DNA of 33,135 nucleotides from UBA1219 sp045601425 (GTDB lineage: Bacteria; Bacteroidota; Bacteroidia; Bacteroidales; P3): contig JAZRZP010000027.1 in the NCBI GenBank assembly GCA_045601425.1, forward strand, positions 1-33,135, in the 5' to 3' direction. Made by a program: the position numbers and the translations under genes. The notes under the pieces are model-generated. The model was given only the letters and a program-made list of their open reading frames with translations. It was not told the origin of the DNA and searched no databases. Shown here piece after piece: positions 8,260 to 16,532 of this stretch (its first letter is position 1; every line of letters begins with the position of its first letter).

Positions 8260-8297
8260 AATAAAGTCCGATAAAAAAAATTTTATCGGACTTTATT
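8260..8297. repeat. Perfect 17-bp palindrome between divergent genes
   Basis: Arms 8260-8276 and 8281-8297 (AATAAAGTCCGATAAAA and its complement) flank a 4-bp A tract. It overlaps the -33 position of gap and lies about 60 bp before the dehydrogenase promoter. It could be an operator for both genes or a two-way terminator blocking read-through. Location between two divergent starts favours a regulatory role, which is inference. Confidence 0.7.
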
Positions 8298-8356
8298 TTC
8301 AAAATCCTATAAATCAATTACTTACATTTTAATACGTTTATTTGCCATATTTTGCG

Positions 8357-8364
8357 TATTTTTG
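8357..8364 (+). promoter_or_regulatory. Putative promoter -7 box of the dehydrogenase operon
   Basis: TATTTTTG fits TAnnTTTG and lies about 60 nt before the start codon at 8424. No clean TTTG at the standard distance is seen. Confidence 0.5.
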
Positions 8365-8423
8365 CAGAGTCAAACACAAGCTTTTTTTTCAAACAGCTGT
8401 CTGTAATTCATTACAATACACCG

Positions 8424-9380
8424 ATGATGAGAATACTGATAACCGACGACACGCACCCCATACTGCGGGAAAAACTCGAAAATGCAGGCTTTGCCTGCGA
8501 CGTCGAGTCCGGTTTGGACTACGACGGAGTGCTGGACATTGCCGGCAGATACGATGGCATAGTGGTGAGAAGCAAAATCACCGTCGACCGCGGTTTCATC
8601 GACAGGGCCGGAAACCTCAAATGCATAGCCCGCGTGGGCGCCGGCATGGAAACCATCGACGTGGAATATGCCGAAAGCCGCGGAATACGCTGCCTCAACT
8701 CGCCCGAAGGCAACCGCACCGCCGTAGGCGAACATACGCTCGGCATGCTGCTTGCTCTCTTCAACCACATACTGCAGGCCGACTGCGAAGTGCGGCACGG
8801 AATATGGAGACGCGAAGAAAACCGTGGCATCGAAATTGCCGGAAAAAACGTGGCGATAATAGGCTTCGGAAACATGGGAAGATCGTTTGCAAAACACCTG
8901 CAGGGTTTCGACTGCAACATTCTCGCCTACGACAAGTACAACCATGGCAATGTTCCCGGATACGTCAGGGAATGCTCTCTGCAGGAATGCTTCGACAATG
9001 CCGACATTGTAAGTTTTCACGTACCGCTCACCAACGAAACACGTTACTATGCCGACGAGAAATTCTTCGGCTCTTTCCGCAAGCCGTTCTACCTGCTCAA
9101 CACCTCAAGAGGTGCCGTGGTAAAGACCCGGGCTCTGGCCGAAGCCATTAAAGACGGGACTGTCTCCGGTGCCGCCCTCGATGTCATCGAATACGAAAAC
9201 ATGACCAGAGACGGCCTCGGTACCAACGCCTTGCCCGACGATTTCAGATACCTCATCGACTCGGGAAAAGTCATCTTCACCCCTCATGTGGCCGGCTGGA
9301 CCGCCGAATCGAAAGTGAAACTTGCCGGCGTGCTTGCCGATAAAATCATCAACACATTAAAAAACAACGACTTATGTTAA
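8424..9380 (+). CDS. D-2-hydroxyacid dehydrogenase (phosphoglycerate dehydrogenase-like)
   Basis: This is an NAD-dependent oxidoreductase of the D-isomer-specific 2-hydroxyacid family. It may oxidise 3-phosphoglycerate as the first step of serine synthesis, but the substrate is not fixed by the sequence. The 318-residue protein has an N-terminal substrate domain, NAD-binding VAIIGFGNMGRS (GxGxxG near residue 150), the active-site Arg in NTSRGAVV (about 230), and the catalytic His in TPHVAGWT (about 290). There is no C-terminal ACT domain, so the serine feedback known from long SerA forms is unlikely. No serC lies beside it. Two ATGs (8424, 8427) are possible. It overlaps the next gene by 7 bp, so the two are translationally coupled. 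Confidence 0.88.
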   Translation: MMRILITDDTHPILREKLENAGFACDVESGLDYDGVLDIAGRYDGIVVRSKITVDRGFIDRAGNLKCIARVGAGMETIDVEYAESRGIRCLNSPEGNRTAVGEHTLGMLLALFNHILQADCEVRHGIWRREENRGIEIAGKNVAIIGFGNMGRSFAKHLQGFDCNILAYDKYNHGNVPGYVRECSLQECFDNADIVSFHVPLTNETRYYADEKFFGSFRKPFYLLNTSRGAVVKTRALAEAIKDGTVSGAALDVIEYENMTRDGLGTNALPDDFRYLIDSGKVIFTPHVAGWTAESKVKLAGVLADKIINTLKNNDLC

Positions 9381-9952
9381 TAGTAGACGATTGCATCATT
9401 TCCGAAGACCTCGCCGACCGCTGTTTCTGCTGCGACCTTGCCGAGTGCAAAGGCATGTGCTGCGTGGAAGGCGACGACGGCGCACCGCTTGAAGAAAGCG
9501 AAATACCGGTACTGAACAGCATTTACCCCGAAATAAAACCGTATCTCACCCCCGAAGGCATAGCCGAAATCGAAAAAAACGGAGTCTCTGCCACCGACTC
9601 GGCCGGAGAACCCTGCACCCCACTCGTCAACGGGAAAGAGTGTGCGTACACGGTTTGGGAAAACGGCACGGCCCTGTGCGGCATCGAAAAGGCTTTCTTT
9701 GACGGCAAAACCGGCTTCCGCAAACCGGTTTCGTGCCACCTGTACCCCATCCGCATCGACGACTACGGCGAATTCAAAACCGTCAACTACCACACTTGGG
9801 ACGTCTGCGACTCCGCCGTGAAATGCGGTGAAAGGACTCGTGTCCCGCTGTACCGGTATCTCAAAGAACCGCTCATTCGGAAATTCGGCAGGGAATGGTA
9901 CGACGAACTGGTGTCACGCTGCGAGGAATTTCTCCGGAAAGACACGGAATAA
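9374..9952 (+). CDS. DUF3109 family cysteine-rich protein
   Basis: This 192-residue protein is recognised as DUF3109, a widespread Bacteroidota family with many cysteines that is presumed to bind a metal and has no proven reaction. Seen directly: CCDLAECKGMCCVEGDDGAP near residues 17-37, a second set in GEPCTPLVNGKECAY (about 75-90), KPVSCHLYPIRI (about 117-127), and the pairs WDVCDSAVKC and SRCEEF near the end. The spacing suits a Zn or Fe-S site. It starts inside the stop region of the dehydrogenase (ATGTTAA), indicating coupled expression. No signal peptide is seen, so it is probably cytoplasmic. Confidence 0.85.
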   Translation: MLIVDDCIISEDLADRCFCCDLAECKGMCCVEGDDGAPLEESEIPVLNSIYPEIKPYLTPEGIAEIEKNGVSATDSAGEPCTPLVNGKECAYTVWENGTALCGIEKAFFDGKTGFRKPVSCHLYPIRIDDYGEFKTVNYHTWDVCDSAVKCGERTRVPLYRYLKEPLIRKFGREWYDELVSRCEEFLRKDTE

Positions 9953-10060
9953 TGCCCGACAAGACACTTTCAGGCAAAAGTATCGGCAATATATTTCATT
10001 GAAACACAGATATTTATAAAATATTTAAAAGAAAACCGTCGTCCCTTCAAAAAAATTTTG

Positions 10061-10068
10061 TAACTTTG
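10061..10068 (+). promoter_or_regulatory. Promoter -7 box of tRNA-Glu
   Basis: TAACTTTG fits TAnnTTTG and lies 20 nt before the mature tRNA 5' end. No clear -33 TTTG is seen. Confidence 0.6.
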
Positions 10069-10088
10069 CAAAAGTTTTCGGACACGAT

Positions 10089-10162
10089 GCTGCTTTCGTC
10101 TAGTGGTCCAGGACATCAGATTCTCAGTCTGAGGATCGCGGGTTCGAATCCCGCAAGCAGTA
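10089..10162 (+). tRNA. tRNA-Glu (anticodon CTC)
   Basis: A full cloverleaf can be drawn. The acceptor is GCTGCTT with AAGCAGT (first pair G-U), the D arm starts TCGTCTAGTGGTC, and the anticodon stem TCAGA/TCTGA holds the loop TTCTCAG, so the anticodon is CTC. The T arm is GCGGG-TTCGAAT-CCCGC. CCA is not encoded. It reads GAG codons. A promoter box precedes it and a strong terminator follows, so it is an independent unit. Confidence 0.95.
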
Positions 10163-10167
10163 CGAAG

Positions 10168-10204
10168 AGCACCGCATTTTTTCAATGCGGCGCTTTTTTT
10201 TTTG
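10168..10204 (+). terminator. Intrinsic terminator of tRNA-Glu
   Basis: AGC-A-CCGCATT (10168-10178) pairs with AATGCGG-C-GCT (10184-10194), with one internal A/C mismatch and a 5-nt loop. A run of ten T follows. It starts only 6 nt after the tRNA. Confidence 0.9.
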
Positions 10205-10232
10205 CACAAAAGCATTTTTTTTCGTACTTTTG
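10201..10232 (+). promoter_or_regulatory. Promoter of the MATE gene
   Basis: TTTG (10201-10204), 20 bp and TACTTTTG (10225-10232) match the Bacteroidota consensus, 28 nt before the ATG. The -33 element directly follows the tRNA terminator T-tract. Confidence 0.7.
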
Positions 10233-10260
10233 CAAACCTTAAAAAAAACAGAAACTTGCG

Positions 10261-11679
10261 ATGGATAAGACGAAAGAACTTGAAACTAAAGGAATTGGAC
10301 AACTTTTACTCATATACGCGATGCCTGCCGTAATTAGTCAAATCATATCTTCGGTATATAATATCGTCGACAGGGTTTTTCTCGGACAGTGTGTCGGAGC
10401 GCTGGCCATCTCGGGACTTGCAATCACTATGCCCATCATGAACATCATACATGCTTTCGGATCGCTGGTCGGGGCAGGTTCGGGTGCGAGAATGAGCATT
10501 GTTTTGGGCAGGAAAGACCTGCGGTGGGCTGAAAAAATACTGGGCAACAGCATGCTGCTGACTTTTTTCTTCGGATTTCTGTTCGTCACCGGAGGATACA
10601 TCTTCATGGACGACATACTCACCATGTTCGGAGCCTCGCCTCAGACCATTGCCTACGCACGCGAATACATGCAGATTGTGCTTCCGGGAATGTTCTTCAC
10701 CACACTTACGTTCAACCTTGCAGGTCTCATACGTTCCACCGGTTACCCGTGGAAATCGATGTTCATACTCATAGGAGGAGCCATTCTCAACATCGTTCTC
10801 GATGCCATATTCATCTACAGACTCAACTGGGGAATAGCCGGAGCCGCATGGGCAACCACCATTTCCATGACAGTTTCCGGACTTGCCGCCGTGGTGCATT
10901 TCCTCAAAAAGTCATCATTCATACGTTTCAAGAGCCACTGCTGGACTCCGAAGCTGTACATATTCCGCAACATACTGCTCATCGGCATGAGTCCGTTTCT
11001 CATGAACCTTGCAGGATCTGCCGTCGTGGCTCTGCTCAACAAACAGCTCATACACTACGGAGGCGATTTGGCTGTCGGTGCCTACGGTGTCGTCAACTCG
11101 TTCTCCATGATCGTACTCATGCTGTTTCTCGGACTCTGTCAGGGAATGCAGCCCATTGCAGGATACAACTACGGCGCCGGCCATCCCGACAGGCTCAAGC
11201 AAGTTTACCGGCTCACGCTCGTAATCTGCGTAAGTTTGGGCATTGCAGGCTCCGCCTTGGCATTGCTCATGCCCGAACCCATAATAAGACTGTTCACCAA
11301 CGACACCGAACTGATAAGACTCGGCATTCCGGCACTGCGTTTCCTGCTGGTGTTCGCACCTCTCATAGGATTCACCATCACCAACTCGCAGTTCTTCCAG
11401 TCCATCGACAAACCGTGGATTTCCATCGCCACAAGCCTTTCACGCCAAGTGATATTCCTGATACCTTTCATGTACATAATCCCGCACTTCTTCGTAAAAT
11501 GGGGCTACGACGGGCTCACCGGCGTATGGACCGCATGTGCGGTGTGCGATGTTCTGGCCGCCATTCTGGCATTCCTGCTATACCTCACGCAACGCAAGGT
11601 GTTCAGTTACGACTATGTGGCTCCCGAACGCAGGTCAAGAAAAGAAGCCGGACCAAAAATTCCACAAAAACAGCTTTGA
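10261..11679 (+). CDS. MATE family efflux transporter
   Basis: This is an inner-membrane cation-antiport exporter of the multidrug and toxin extrusion family. The 472-residue length is usual, and about twelve hydrophobic segments are seen in two halves. The first half starts with LLIYAMPAVISQIISSVYNIVDRVFLG, whose VDRVFLG turn is typical of the MepA-like branch. The second half starts near residue 240 (NILLIGMSPFLMNLAG) and contains GLCQGMQPIAGYNYGA, also typical. The C-terminal tail is basic. It has its own promoter, and its stop codon overlaps the -33 box of der. Substrates cannot be predicted. Confidence 0.92.
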   Translation: MDKTKELETKGIGQLLLIYAMPAVISQIISSVYNIVDRVFLGQCVGALAISGLAITMPIMNIIHAFGSLVGAGSGARMSIVLGRKDLRWAEKILGNSMLLTFFFGFLFVTGGYIFMDDILTMFGASPQTIAYAREYMQIVLPGMFFTTLTFNLAGLIRSTGYPWKSMFILIGGAILNIVLDAIFIYRLNWGIAGAAWATTISMTVSGLAAVVHFLKKSSFIRFKSHCWTPKLYIFRNILLIGMSPFLMNLAGSAVVALLNKQLIHYGGDLAVGAYGVVNSFSMIVLMLFLGLCQGMQPIAGYNYGAGHPDRLKQVYRLTLVICVSLGIAGSALALLMPEPIIRLFTNDTELIRLGIPALRFLLVFAPLIGFTITNSQFFQSIDKPWISIATSLSRQVIFLIPFMYIIPHFFVKWGYDGLTGVWTACAVCDVLAAILAFLLYLTQRKVFSYDYVAPERRSRKEAGPKIPQKQL

Positions 11680-11705
11680 TTTATCATTTTTTTTCAGTAA
11701 CTTTG
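11675..11705 (+). promoter_or_regulatory. Promoter of the der operon
   Basis: TTTG (11675-11678), 19 bp and TAACTTTG (11698-11705) are a perfect consensus. The -33 overlaps the MATE stop codon. The start codon of der is 54 nt downstream. Confidence 0.8.
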
Positions 11706-11758
11706 TAAAACTTGTTATCCGAACAAACAAAACACAAATATCACAAAAACAGCGAGTT

Positions 11759-13063
11759 ATGAACAACATTGTAGCAATAGTAGGACGTCCGAACGTTGGA
11801 AAATCCACATTTTTCAACCGACTTACAGAAACCCGCAGTGCCATTGTCGACCAGACAAGCGGCGTAACCCGCGACCGCCAGTACGGCAAATCGGAATGGA
11901 ACGGGAAAACCTTTTCGGTGATAGATACAGGCGGATATGTCGTCGGTGGCGACGACTCTTTCGAAATCGAAATTCGCAAACAGGTCCAGCTCGCCATCGA
12001 TGAAGCCGACAAAATACTTTTCCTCCTTGATGTGAAGGAAGGCCTCACCCCAATGGACGAAGACGTAGCCGACATGCTGCGGAGAACGGAAAAGGAAGTG
12101 TTCGTGGTTGTCAACAAAGTGGATACCCCGCTGAAAATGAACGAGGTAGCCGAATTCTACGCACTCGGTCTCGGCGAGATCTACCCTATTTCAGGGATGA
12201 ACGGCTCCGGAACGGGCGAACTGCTCGACGAACTCGTGAAAGACATGGACTCCGGTGAAGAGGAAGAGTCAGACCTCCCGCGCATTGCGGTCGTTGGCAG
12301 GCCTAACGTCGGCAAGTCTTCGCTCATCAACGCACTGACAGGCGTCGACAGAAACATCGTGACCCCGATTGCCGGCACTACCAGAGACTCCATATACATG
12401 CGCTACAACAGTTTCGGTTTCGACTTCAACTTCGTGGACACCGCAGGTCTCCGCAAGAAACAGAAGGTTACCGAAGACGTGGAATTCTACTCGGTTCTCC
12501 GCTCGGTACGTGCCATAGAGAACAGCGATGTGTGCATTCTGATGCTCGACGCCTCGCAAGGACTCGAACAGCAGGATCTCAACATATTCGGACTCATACA
12601 GCGCAACAACAAAGGCGTGGTGATAGTGGTGAACAAATGGGACCTTATAGAAAAAGACACCAACACCCACAAGGAGTACGAACGGCTCATACGCGACCGC
12701 ATAGCTCCGTTCAACAATGTACCCATCGTTTTCACGTCGGTCATCAACAAACAGAGAATATACAAAGTCCTTGAAACTGCCCGCAGGGTTTACGAGTCAC
12801 GAGCCAGACGCATCACCACTTCGGAACTCAACGACACATTGCTTCCAATTGTGAAGGAACAGAACCCGCCACCCGCAATAAAAGGCAAGTACATAAAAAT
12901 AAAATACATAACACAGCTTCCTTCGGCCTACCCTCAATTTGTGTTCTTCTGCAACCTTCCGCAATACATACGCGATCCATACCGCCGCTTTGTTGAAAAC
13001 CGCATGAGGGAACTTTGGGATTTCGAAGGGGTACCGCTGACTATTTACTTCAGAGCAAAATAA
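11759..13063 (+). CDS. der: Ribosome biogenesis GTPase Der (EngA)
   Basis: This is a double-GTPase that acts in 50S ribosomal subunit maturation. The 434 residues hold two G domains in tandem. The first has P-loop GRPNVGKS at residues 8-15, the G3 DTGG and the NKVD G4. The second has P-loop GRPNVGKSS near 182, DTAG near 230 and NKWD near 300. The C-terminal KH-like domain follows, from about residue 350 (YPQFVFFCN to IYFRAK). ATG at 11759 is the start; the longer frame upstream lies in the MATE gene. One base separates it from the next gene, so the two are one transcript. Confidence 0.97.
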   Translation: MNNIVAIVGRPNVGKSTFFNRLTETRSAIVDQTSGVTRDRQYGKSEWNGKTFSVIDTGGYVVGGDDSFEIEIRKQVQLAIDEADKILFLLDVKEGLTPMDEDVADMLRRTEKEVFVVVNKVDTPLKMNEVAEFYALGLGEIYPISGMNGSGTGELLDELVKDMDSGEEEESDLPRIAVVGRPNVGKSSLINALTGVDRNIVTPIAGTTRDSIYMRYNSFGFDFNFVDTAGLRKKQKVTEDVEFYSVLRSVRAIENSDVCILMLDASQGLEQQDLNIFGLIQRNNKGVVIVVNKWDLIEKDTNTHKEYERLIRDRIAPFNNVPIVFTSVINKQRIYKVLETARRVYESRARRITTSELNDTLLPIVKEQNPPPAIKGKYIKIKYITQLPSAYPQFVFFCNLPQYIRDPYRRFVENRMRELWDFEGVPLTIYFRAK

Positions 13064-13064
13064 A

Positions 13065-14498
13065 ATGGACAAAGGCAAGAAAATATCACGCAGAAGCTTT
13101 CTGAAACGCATGGGTCTCGGCACTGCCGCCACAGTTCTGGCAGTAAGCGGATGCGACAACGCAAATCCTCTTCCCGAAACCGCAACCGACAGGAACGGGA
13201 TTCCCGGCGGCAAAATGACCTGCCGCACCACCGTGAACACCGGCGACAAAGTCTCCATACTCGGTTACGGAGCCATGCGACTGCCCACAATCAGCAACCA
13301 GAGCGGTCGCGAAAGCGAAGACACCATCGATCAGGACGAGGTAAACCGCCATGTCGATTATGCCATAGCTCACGGAGTAAATTATTTCGACACATCGCCG
13401 GCCTACTGCAAGGGACGCTCCGAACACGCTCTTGGCATTGCTCTGAGCAGGCACACACGCAGCGAATTTTTCGTTGCCACAAAATTGTCGAACTTCGCTC
13501 CGGCAACATGGTCACGCGAGAACGGAATAAAAATGTACCACAATTCCCTGAAAGAACTGCAAACCAATTACATAGACTATATGTTGCTGCACGCCATCGG
13601 TCAGCCGACCACCGACCTTTCGGAGCGCCAGCTCGACGGCATGCAGGCTTTCGAAGAACGCTACATAAAAAACGGCATACTCGACTTCCTTCTGCAGGAA
13701 CGTAAGGCAGGACGCATACGCAATCTCGGATTTTCGTATCACGGCGACGTGAAAGTGTTCGACTACCTGCTTTCGCAGAACGACAAATACCACTGGGATT
13801 TCGTCCAGATACAGATGAACTACGTCGACTGGCACCACGCTAAGGAAATAAACGAACGCAACACCAATGCCGACTACCTTTACGGAGAATTGGCATCGCG
13901 CAACATACCGGTTGTAATAATGGAACCTCTTCTTGGCGGACAATTGGCCAACCTGCCGGATTTCCTCGTTGCGAAACTCAAGCAACGCCGACCCGACGAC
14001 AGCGTGGCCTCGTGGGCATTCCGCTTTGCCGGTACTCACGAAAGAGTGCTTACTGTACTCAGCGGCATGACCTACATGGAACACCTGCAGGAAAACATAA
14101 AGACATATTCTCCGCTCCAGCCGTGCTCCGCCGAGGAACTGGAGATTCTGGAAGAGGCCGCAAAGATATTCCTGCAGTACCCTACCGTACCGTGTACTGG
14201 CTGCCAGTACTGCATGCCCTGCCCTTACGGACTCAACATACCCGAAATTTTCGCCCACTACAACAAATGTGTCAACGAAGGATATGTATCGGCAAGTTCG
14301 CAGGACGAGAACTACCGCAGAAACAGGAAAATCTTCCTCGTAGGTTACGACAGGAAAGTCCCGGCAGAACGGCAGGCCAACCACTGCATAGGTTGCGGGA
14401 AATGCATGTCGCACTGTCCGCAAGGCATTGACATTCCGTCAAATATGCAGAAAATAGATGCCTATGTTGAAAAATTAAAGCAAGAAACTGAATTTTAA
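13065..14498 (+). CDS. Tat-exported aldo/keto reductase with C-terminal 4Fe-4S domain
   Basis: This is a 477-residue oxidoreductase. The N-terminus SRRSFLKRMG is a twin-arginine signal, and AVSGC ends it with a plausible lipobox (Cys about 29), so it is predicted to be folded before export and held in the membrane. The aldo/keto reductase barrel follows: ILGYGAMRLPT, the catalytic Asp/Tyr in FDTSPAY, the Lys in VATKLS and the His in LLHAIG. The C-terminus carries Fe-S clusters in CTGCQYCMPCP (about 383-393) and CIGCGKCMSHCP (about 445-456). This fused architecture is common in Bacteroidota; substrate and electron partner are unknown. It directly follows der, 1 bp away. Confidence 0.9.
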   Translation: MDKGKKISRRSFLKRMGLGTAATVLAVSGCDNANPLPETATDRNGIPGGKMTCRTTVNTGDKVSILGYGAMRLPTISNQSGRESEDTIDQDEVNRHVDYAIAHGVNYFDTSPAYCKGRSEHALGIALSRHTRSEFFVATKLSNFAPATWSRENGIKMYHNSLKELQTNYIDYMLLHAIGQPTTDLSERQLDGMQAFEERYIKNGILDFLLQERKAGRIRNLGFSYHGDVKVFDYLLSQNDKYHWDFVQIQMNYVDWHHAKEINERNTNADYLYGELASRNIPVVIMEPLLGGQLANLPDFLVAKLKQRRPDDSVASWAFRFAGTHERVLTVLSGMTYMEHLQENIKTYSPLQPCSAEELEILEEAAKIFLQYPTVPCTGCQYCMPCPYGLNIPEIFAHYNKCVNEGYVSASSQDENYRRNRKIFLVGYDRKVPAERQANHCIGCGKCMSHCPQGIDIPSNMQKIDAYVEKLKQETEF

Positions 14499-14521
14499 AC
14501 GGAAAAACAAATATTTTTTCG

Positions 14522-14529
14522 TAATTTTG
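14522..14529 (+). promoter_or_regulatory. Promoter -7 box of the lipoprotein-nrnA operon
   Basis: TAATTTTG fits TAnnTTTG and lies 52 nt before the start codon at 14582, in the gap after the reductase gene. A clean -33 TTTG is not visible. Confidence 0.6.
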
Positions 14530-14581
14530 CAAATGGAAAATTGAGCGTCAAAATAATTAATTTGCTGAAAATAAACTCGTT

Positions 14582-14962
14582 ATGAAAAGATTATTTAATT
14601 TGATTGTAGTTATTTGTGCAGTAGTACTGAATTTCACGTCATGCAAGGATGATGACTTTGCTGGTGAAATAGTCGGCACATACACCGGCTACAGCGATCT
14701 GAAAGTCCGCACCACCGCACAAGTGGTAATAGCTTACGAAAAGGAGAACACGGTAACCGTATGCTACGACACTGACCTTGAAAGCAATAAAGCTGCCACC
14801 ACTCCCGTAAGTGCAAAAGTCAAAAAATCGGGCAAAACGTACAGCTTTTCGGGCAAAAGAGGCGTGGAATCCTTCAACGGTACAGTAGAAGGCAAAAAGC
14901 TGAACCTGAAGGTTTACGTTTCAGGCAGCCAGATTTATGACATCAACGCAACGAAAAAATGA
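14582..14962 (+). CDS. Small lipoprotein, probably surface-exposed
   Basis: This is a 126-residue protein of no known function. A hydrophobic signal ends in LNFTSC, a clear lipobox with Cys at residue 21, followed by KDDDF. Acidic residues after Lys directly following the Cys fit the K-(D/E)2 lipoprotein export signal described in Bacteroidota, so surface exposure is predicted. The rest is beta-rich (GTYTGYSDLKVRTTAQVVI, YSFSGKRGVESFNGTVEGKKLNLKVYV) and resembles small calycin-like lipoproteins. It overlaps nrnA by 4 bp (ATGA), so the two are coupled. Confidence 0.8.
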   Translation: MKRLFNLIVVICAVVLNFTSCKDDDFAGEIVGTYTGYSDLKVRTTAQVVIAYEKENTVTVCYDTDLESNKAATTPVSAKVKKSGKTYSFSGKRGVESFNGTVEGKKLNLKVYVSGSQIYDINATKK

Positions 14963-15993
14963 ATTTCTCGCATTGCGGAAACGATAAAATCGAACAATTC
15001 AGGTGCCTGATTGAAAAGTCGGACAGGGTTGTCGTTGTAGGGCACACCAATCCCGACGGCGATGCCATGGGGTCGGTATTGGGAATGTATCATGCTCTGA
15101 AAAAACAGGGCAAGGAAGTTTCAATGCTGATGCCCGACACCTTTCCAGAATATTACGGTTTTCTGCCATCGTCCGGAGAAATCATAATCGCGGAAAACGA
15201 TCTGCAGAAAACAAGTGACATACTGTACAACGCTGATCTTCTCATTCTGCAAGACCTCAACCAGATAAGTCGCACGGGATGCGCTGCCGAAATGATAGGA
15301 CACAGCAGCAAGCCGTCCGTACTGATAGACCATCACCTGCATCCCAACACAGAATCGTTCGACCTCGTCTTTTCTGAACCGGGAATCTCATCGGCATCGG
15401 AACTGGTGTTCTGGATTCTGGCACAGTCCTACGGCAAGGGAATCTTCGACATGGACACAGCCACCTGCCTGTACACTGGCATCTGCACCGACACGGGCTC
15501 CTTTGCGTATTCATGCAACCACAAAAGCGTGTATCTTGCCGTTGCGAAACTGGTTGAGACCGGGATAAACATCAAGTCGATACACGACAGCATTTTCAAC
15601 ACCTACAGCATTGGCAGGATGAAGTTTCTCGGGCATTGCCTGAACAACTGCCTGCACATCATGGATGACGTGCCTGCTGCCTATTTCGTGGCCAGCCATG
15701 CCGACCAGAGACACTTCAACCTCAAAGACGGGGACATGGAAGGCATAGTAAACTACGCTCTCATGATGAGCAAGATGGAAATAGGCATCATACTGAAAGA
15801 AACAGCCGAAGGCGTGGTGCGTATTTCCTTCCGTTCGAAACACGATTTCGATGTAAACAGCTTCGCAAGAAAGTATTTCAACGGCGGAGGGCACCTGAAT
15901 GCCTCCGGTGCCACATCGGCATACGGCATGGAAGAAACCGAAAAACTGCTGGTGAAACACCTCAGGGAAGAATATAAAAACTTCAAGAAATGA
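14959..15993 (+). CDS. nrnA: NrnA-type DHH phosphoesterase (oligoribonuclease / pAp phosphatase)
   Basis: This is a cytoplasmic DHH/DHHA1 phosphoesterase that degrades nanoRNA to mononucleotides and can dephosphorylate pAp. The 344 residues hold the metal-binding motifs of the DHH domain: GHTNPDGDAMGS (about 28-39), ILQDLNQISRTG (Asp about 97), LIDHHLHP (about 120-127) and CTDTGSF (about 175). The DHHA1 domain ends with GGGHLNASGA (about 313-322). All catalytic positions are present. ATGA overlaps join it to the lipoprotein gene upstream and the FKBP gene downstream. Confidence 0.94.
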   Translation: MNFSHCGNDKIEQFRCLIEKSDRVVVVGHTNPDGDAMGSVLGMYHALKKQGKEVSMLMPDTFPEYYGFLPSSGEIIIAENDLQKTSDILYNADLLILQDLNQISRTGCAAEMIGHSSKPSVLIDHHLHPNTESFDLVFSEPGISSASELVFWILAQSYGKGIFDMDTATCLYTGICTDTGSFAYSCNHKSVYLAVAKLVETGINIKSIHDSIFNTYSIGRMKFLGHCLNNCLHIMDDVPAAYFVASHADQRHFNLKDGDMEGIVNYALMMSKMEIGIILKETAEGVVRISFRSKHDFDVNSFARKYFNGGGHLNASGATSAYGMEETEKLLVKHLREEYKNFKK

Positions 15994-16496
15994 GAACAGC
16001 CGTAACCGTATTTTCGTTTCTGGCAGCATTGCTGGTGTCCTGCAACAACGACATACCCGTAATAGAAATGCAGGAAAAGAAATCCATCAATCAGAACCTG
16101 ATAAACGCCAACCGCTACATGTCGAAATCGGAAGACACGCAAATTGACGAATTCATCGAACGTCGCCGGTGGAACATGCAGAAACTGGAAAACGGAGTAC
16201 GCGTGATGGAATACAAATACGGTAACGGAGCCAAAACCGACTACGAAAGCCACGTGAAAATAAGCTATACCGTTTCGGCCATATCGGGAGCGGAGATTTA
16301 TCCGCTGCAGGAAGCAGAAATAACCGTGGGCAAGAACGAAATATGTCCCGGTCTGGATGCCGGACTGCTTAAAATCCATCGTGGAAGCAAAGCCAGAATA
16401 ATAGTACCTTCACACTTGGGTTACGGAGTAGGCGGCGACGGGGACCGCATTCCGCAGAGTGCAATCCTCATATTCGACATTAAAGAAATTAACTAA
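15990..16496 (+). CDS. FKBP-like lipoprotein, active site degenerate
   Basis: This 168-residue protein has a lipobox (LVSC, Cys 18) and one C-terminal FKBP-type prolyl isomerase fold (HVKISYTV to LIFDIKEI). It keeps the GLDAGLLKIHRGSKARIIVPSHLGYG core. The Phe-Asp pair that lines the active site in FKBPs is replaced by IleTyr (SGAEIYPL), and the Trp at the cleft base is replaced by Leu (PGLDAGL). Isomerase activity is doubtful, and a chaperone-like or binding role is possible. No acidic export signal follows the Cys, so periplasmic orientation is likely. It resembles the small FKBP lipoproteins linked to gliding or secretion in Bacteroidota. The 4-bp overlap with nrnA indicates coupling. Confidence 0.87.
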   Translation: MRTAVTVFSFLAALLVSCNNDIPVIEMQEKKSINQNLINANRYMSKSEDTQIDEFIERRRWNMQKLENGVRVMEYKYGNGAKTDYESHVKISYTVSAISGAEIYPLQEAEITVGKNEICPGLDAGLLKIHRGSKARIIVPSHLGYGVGGDGDRIPQSAILIFDIKEIN

Positions 16497-16532
16497 AAAA
16501 AAACAAAAATAAAAAAGTAAAAAATAAAAAAA

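Noticed and set aside
10749..11708. 319-codon frame inside the MATE gene
   Set aside because: His/Arg/Ser-rich composition with no domain; out-of-frame shadow of a 12-helix transporter.
13512..14423. 303-codon open frame opposite the aldo/keto reductase
   Set aside because: Antisense shadow caused by codon bias; no start signal or family features, while the sense frame has Fe-S and reductase motifs.
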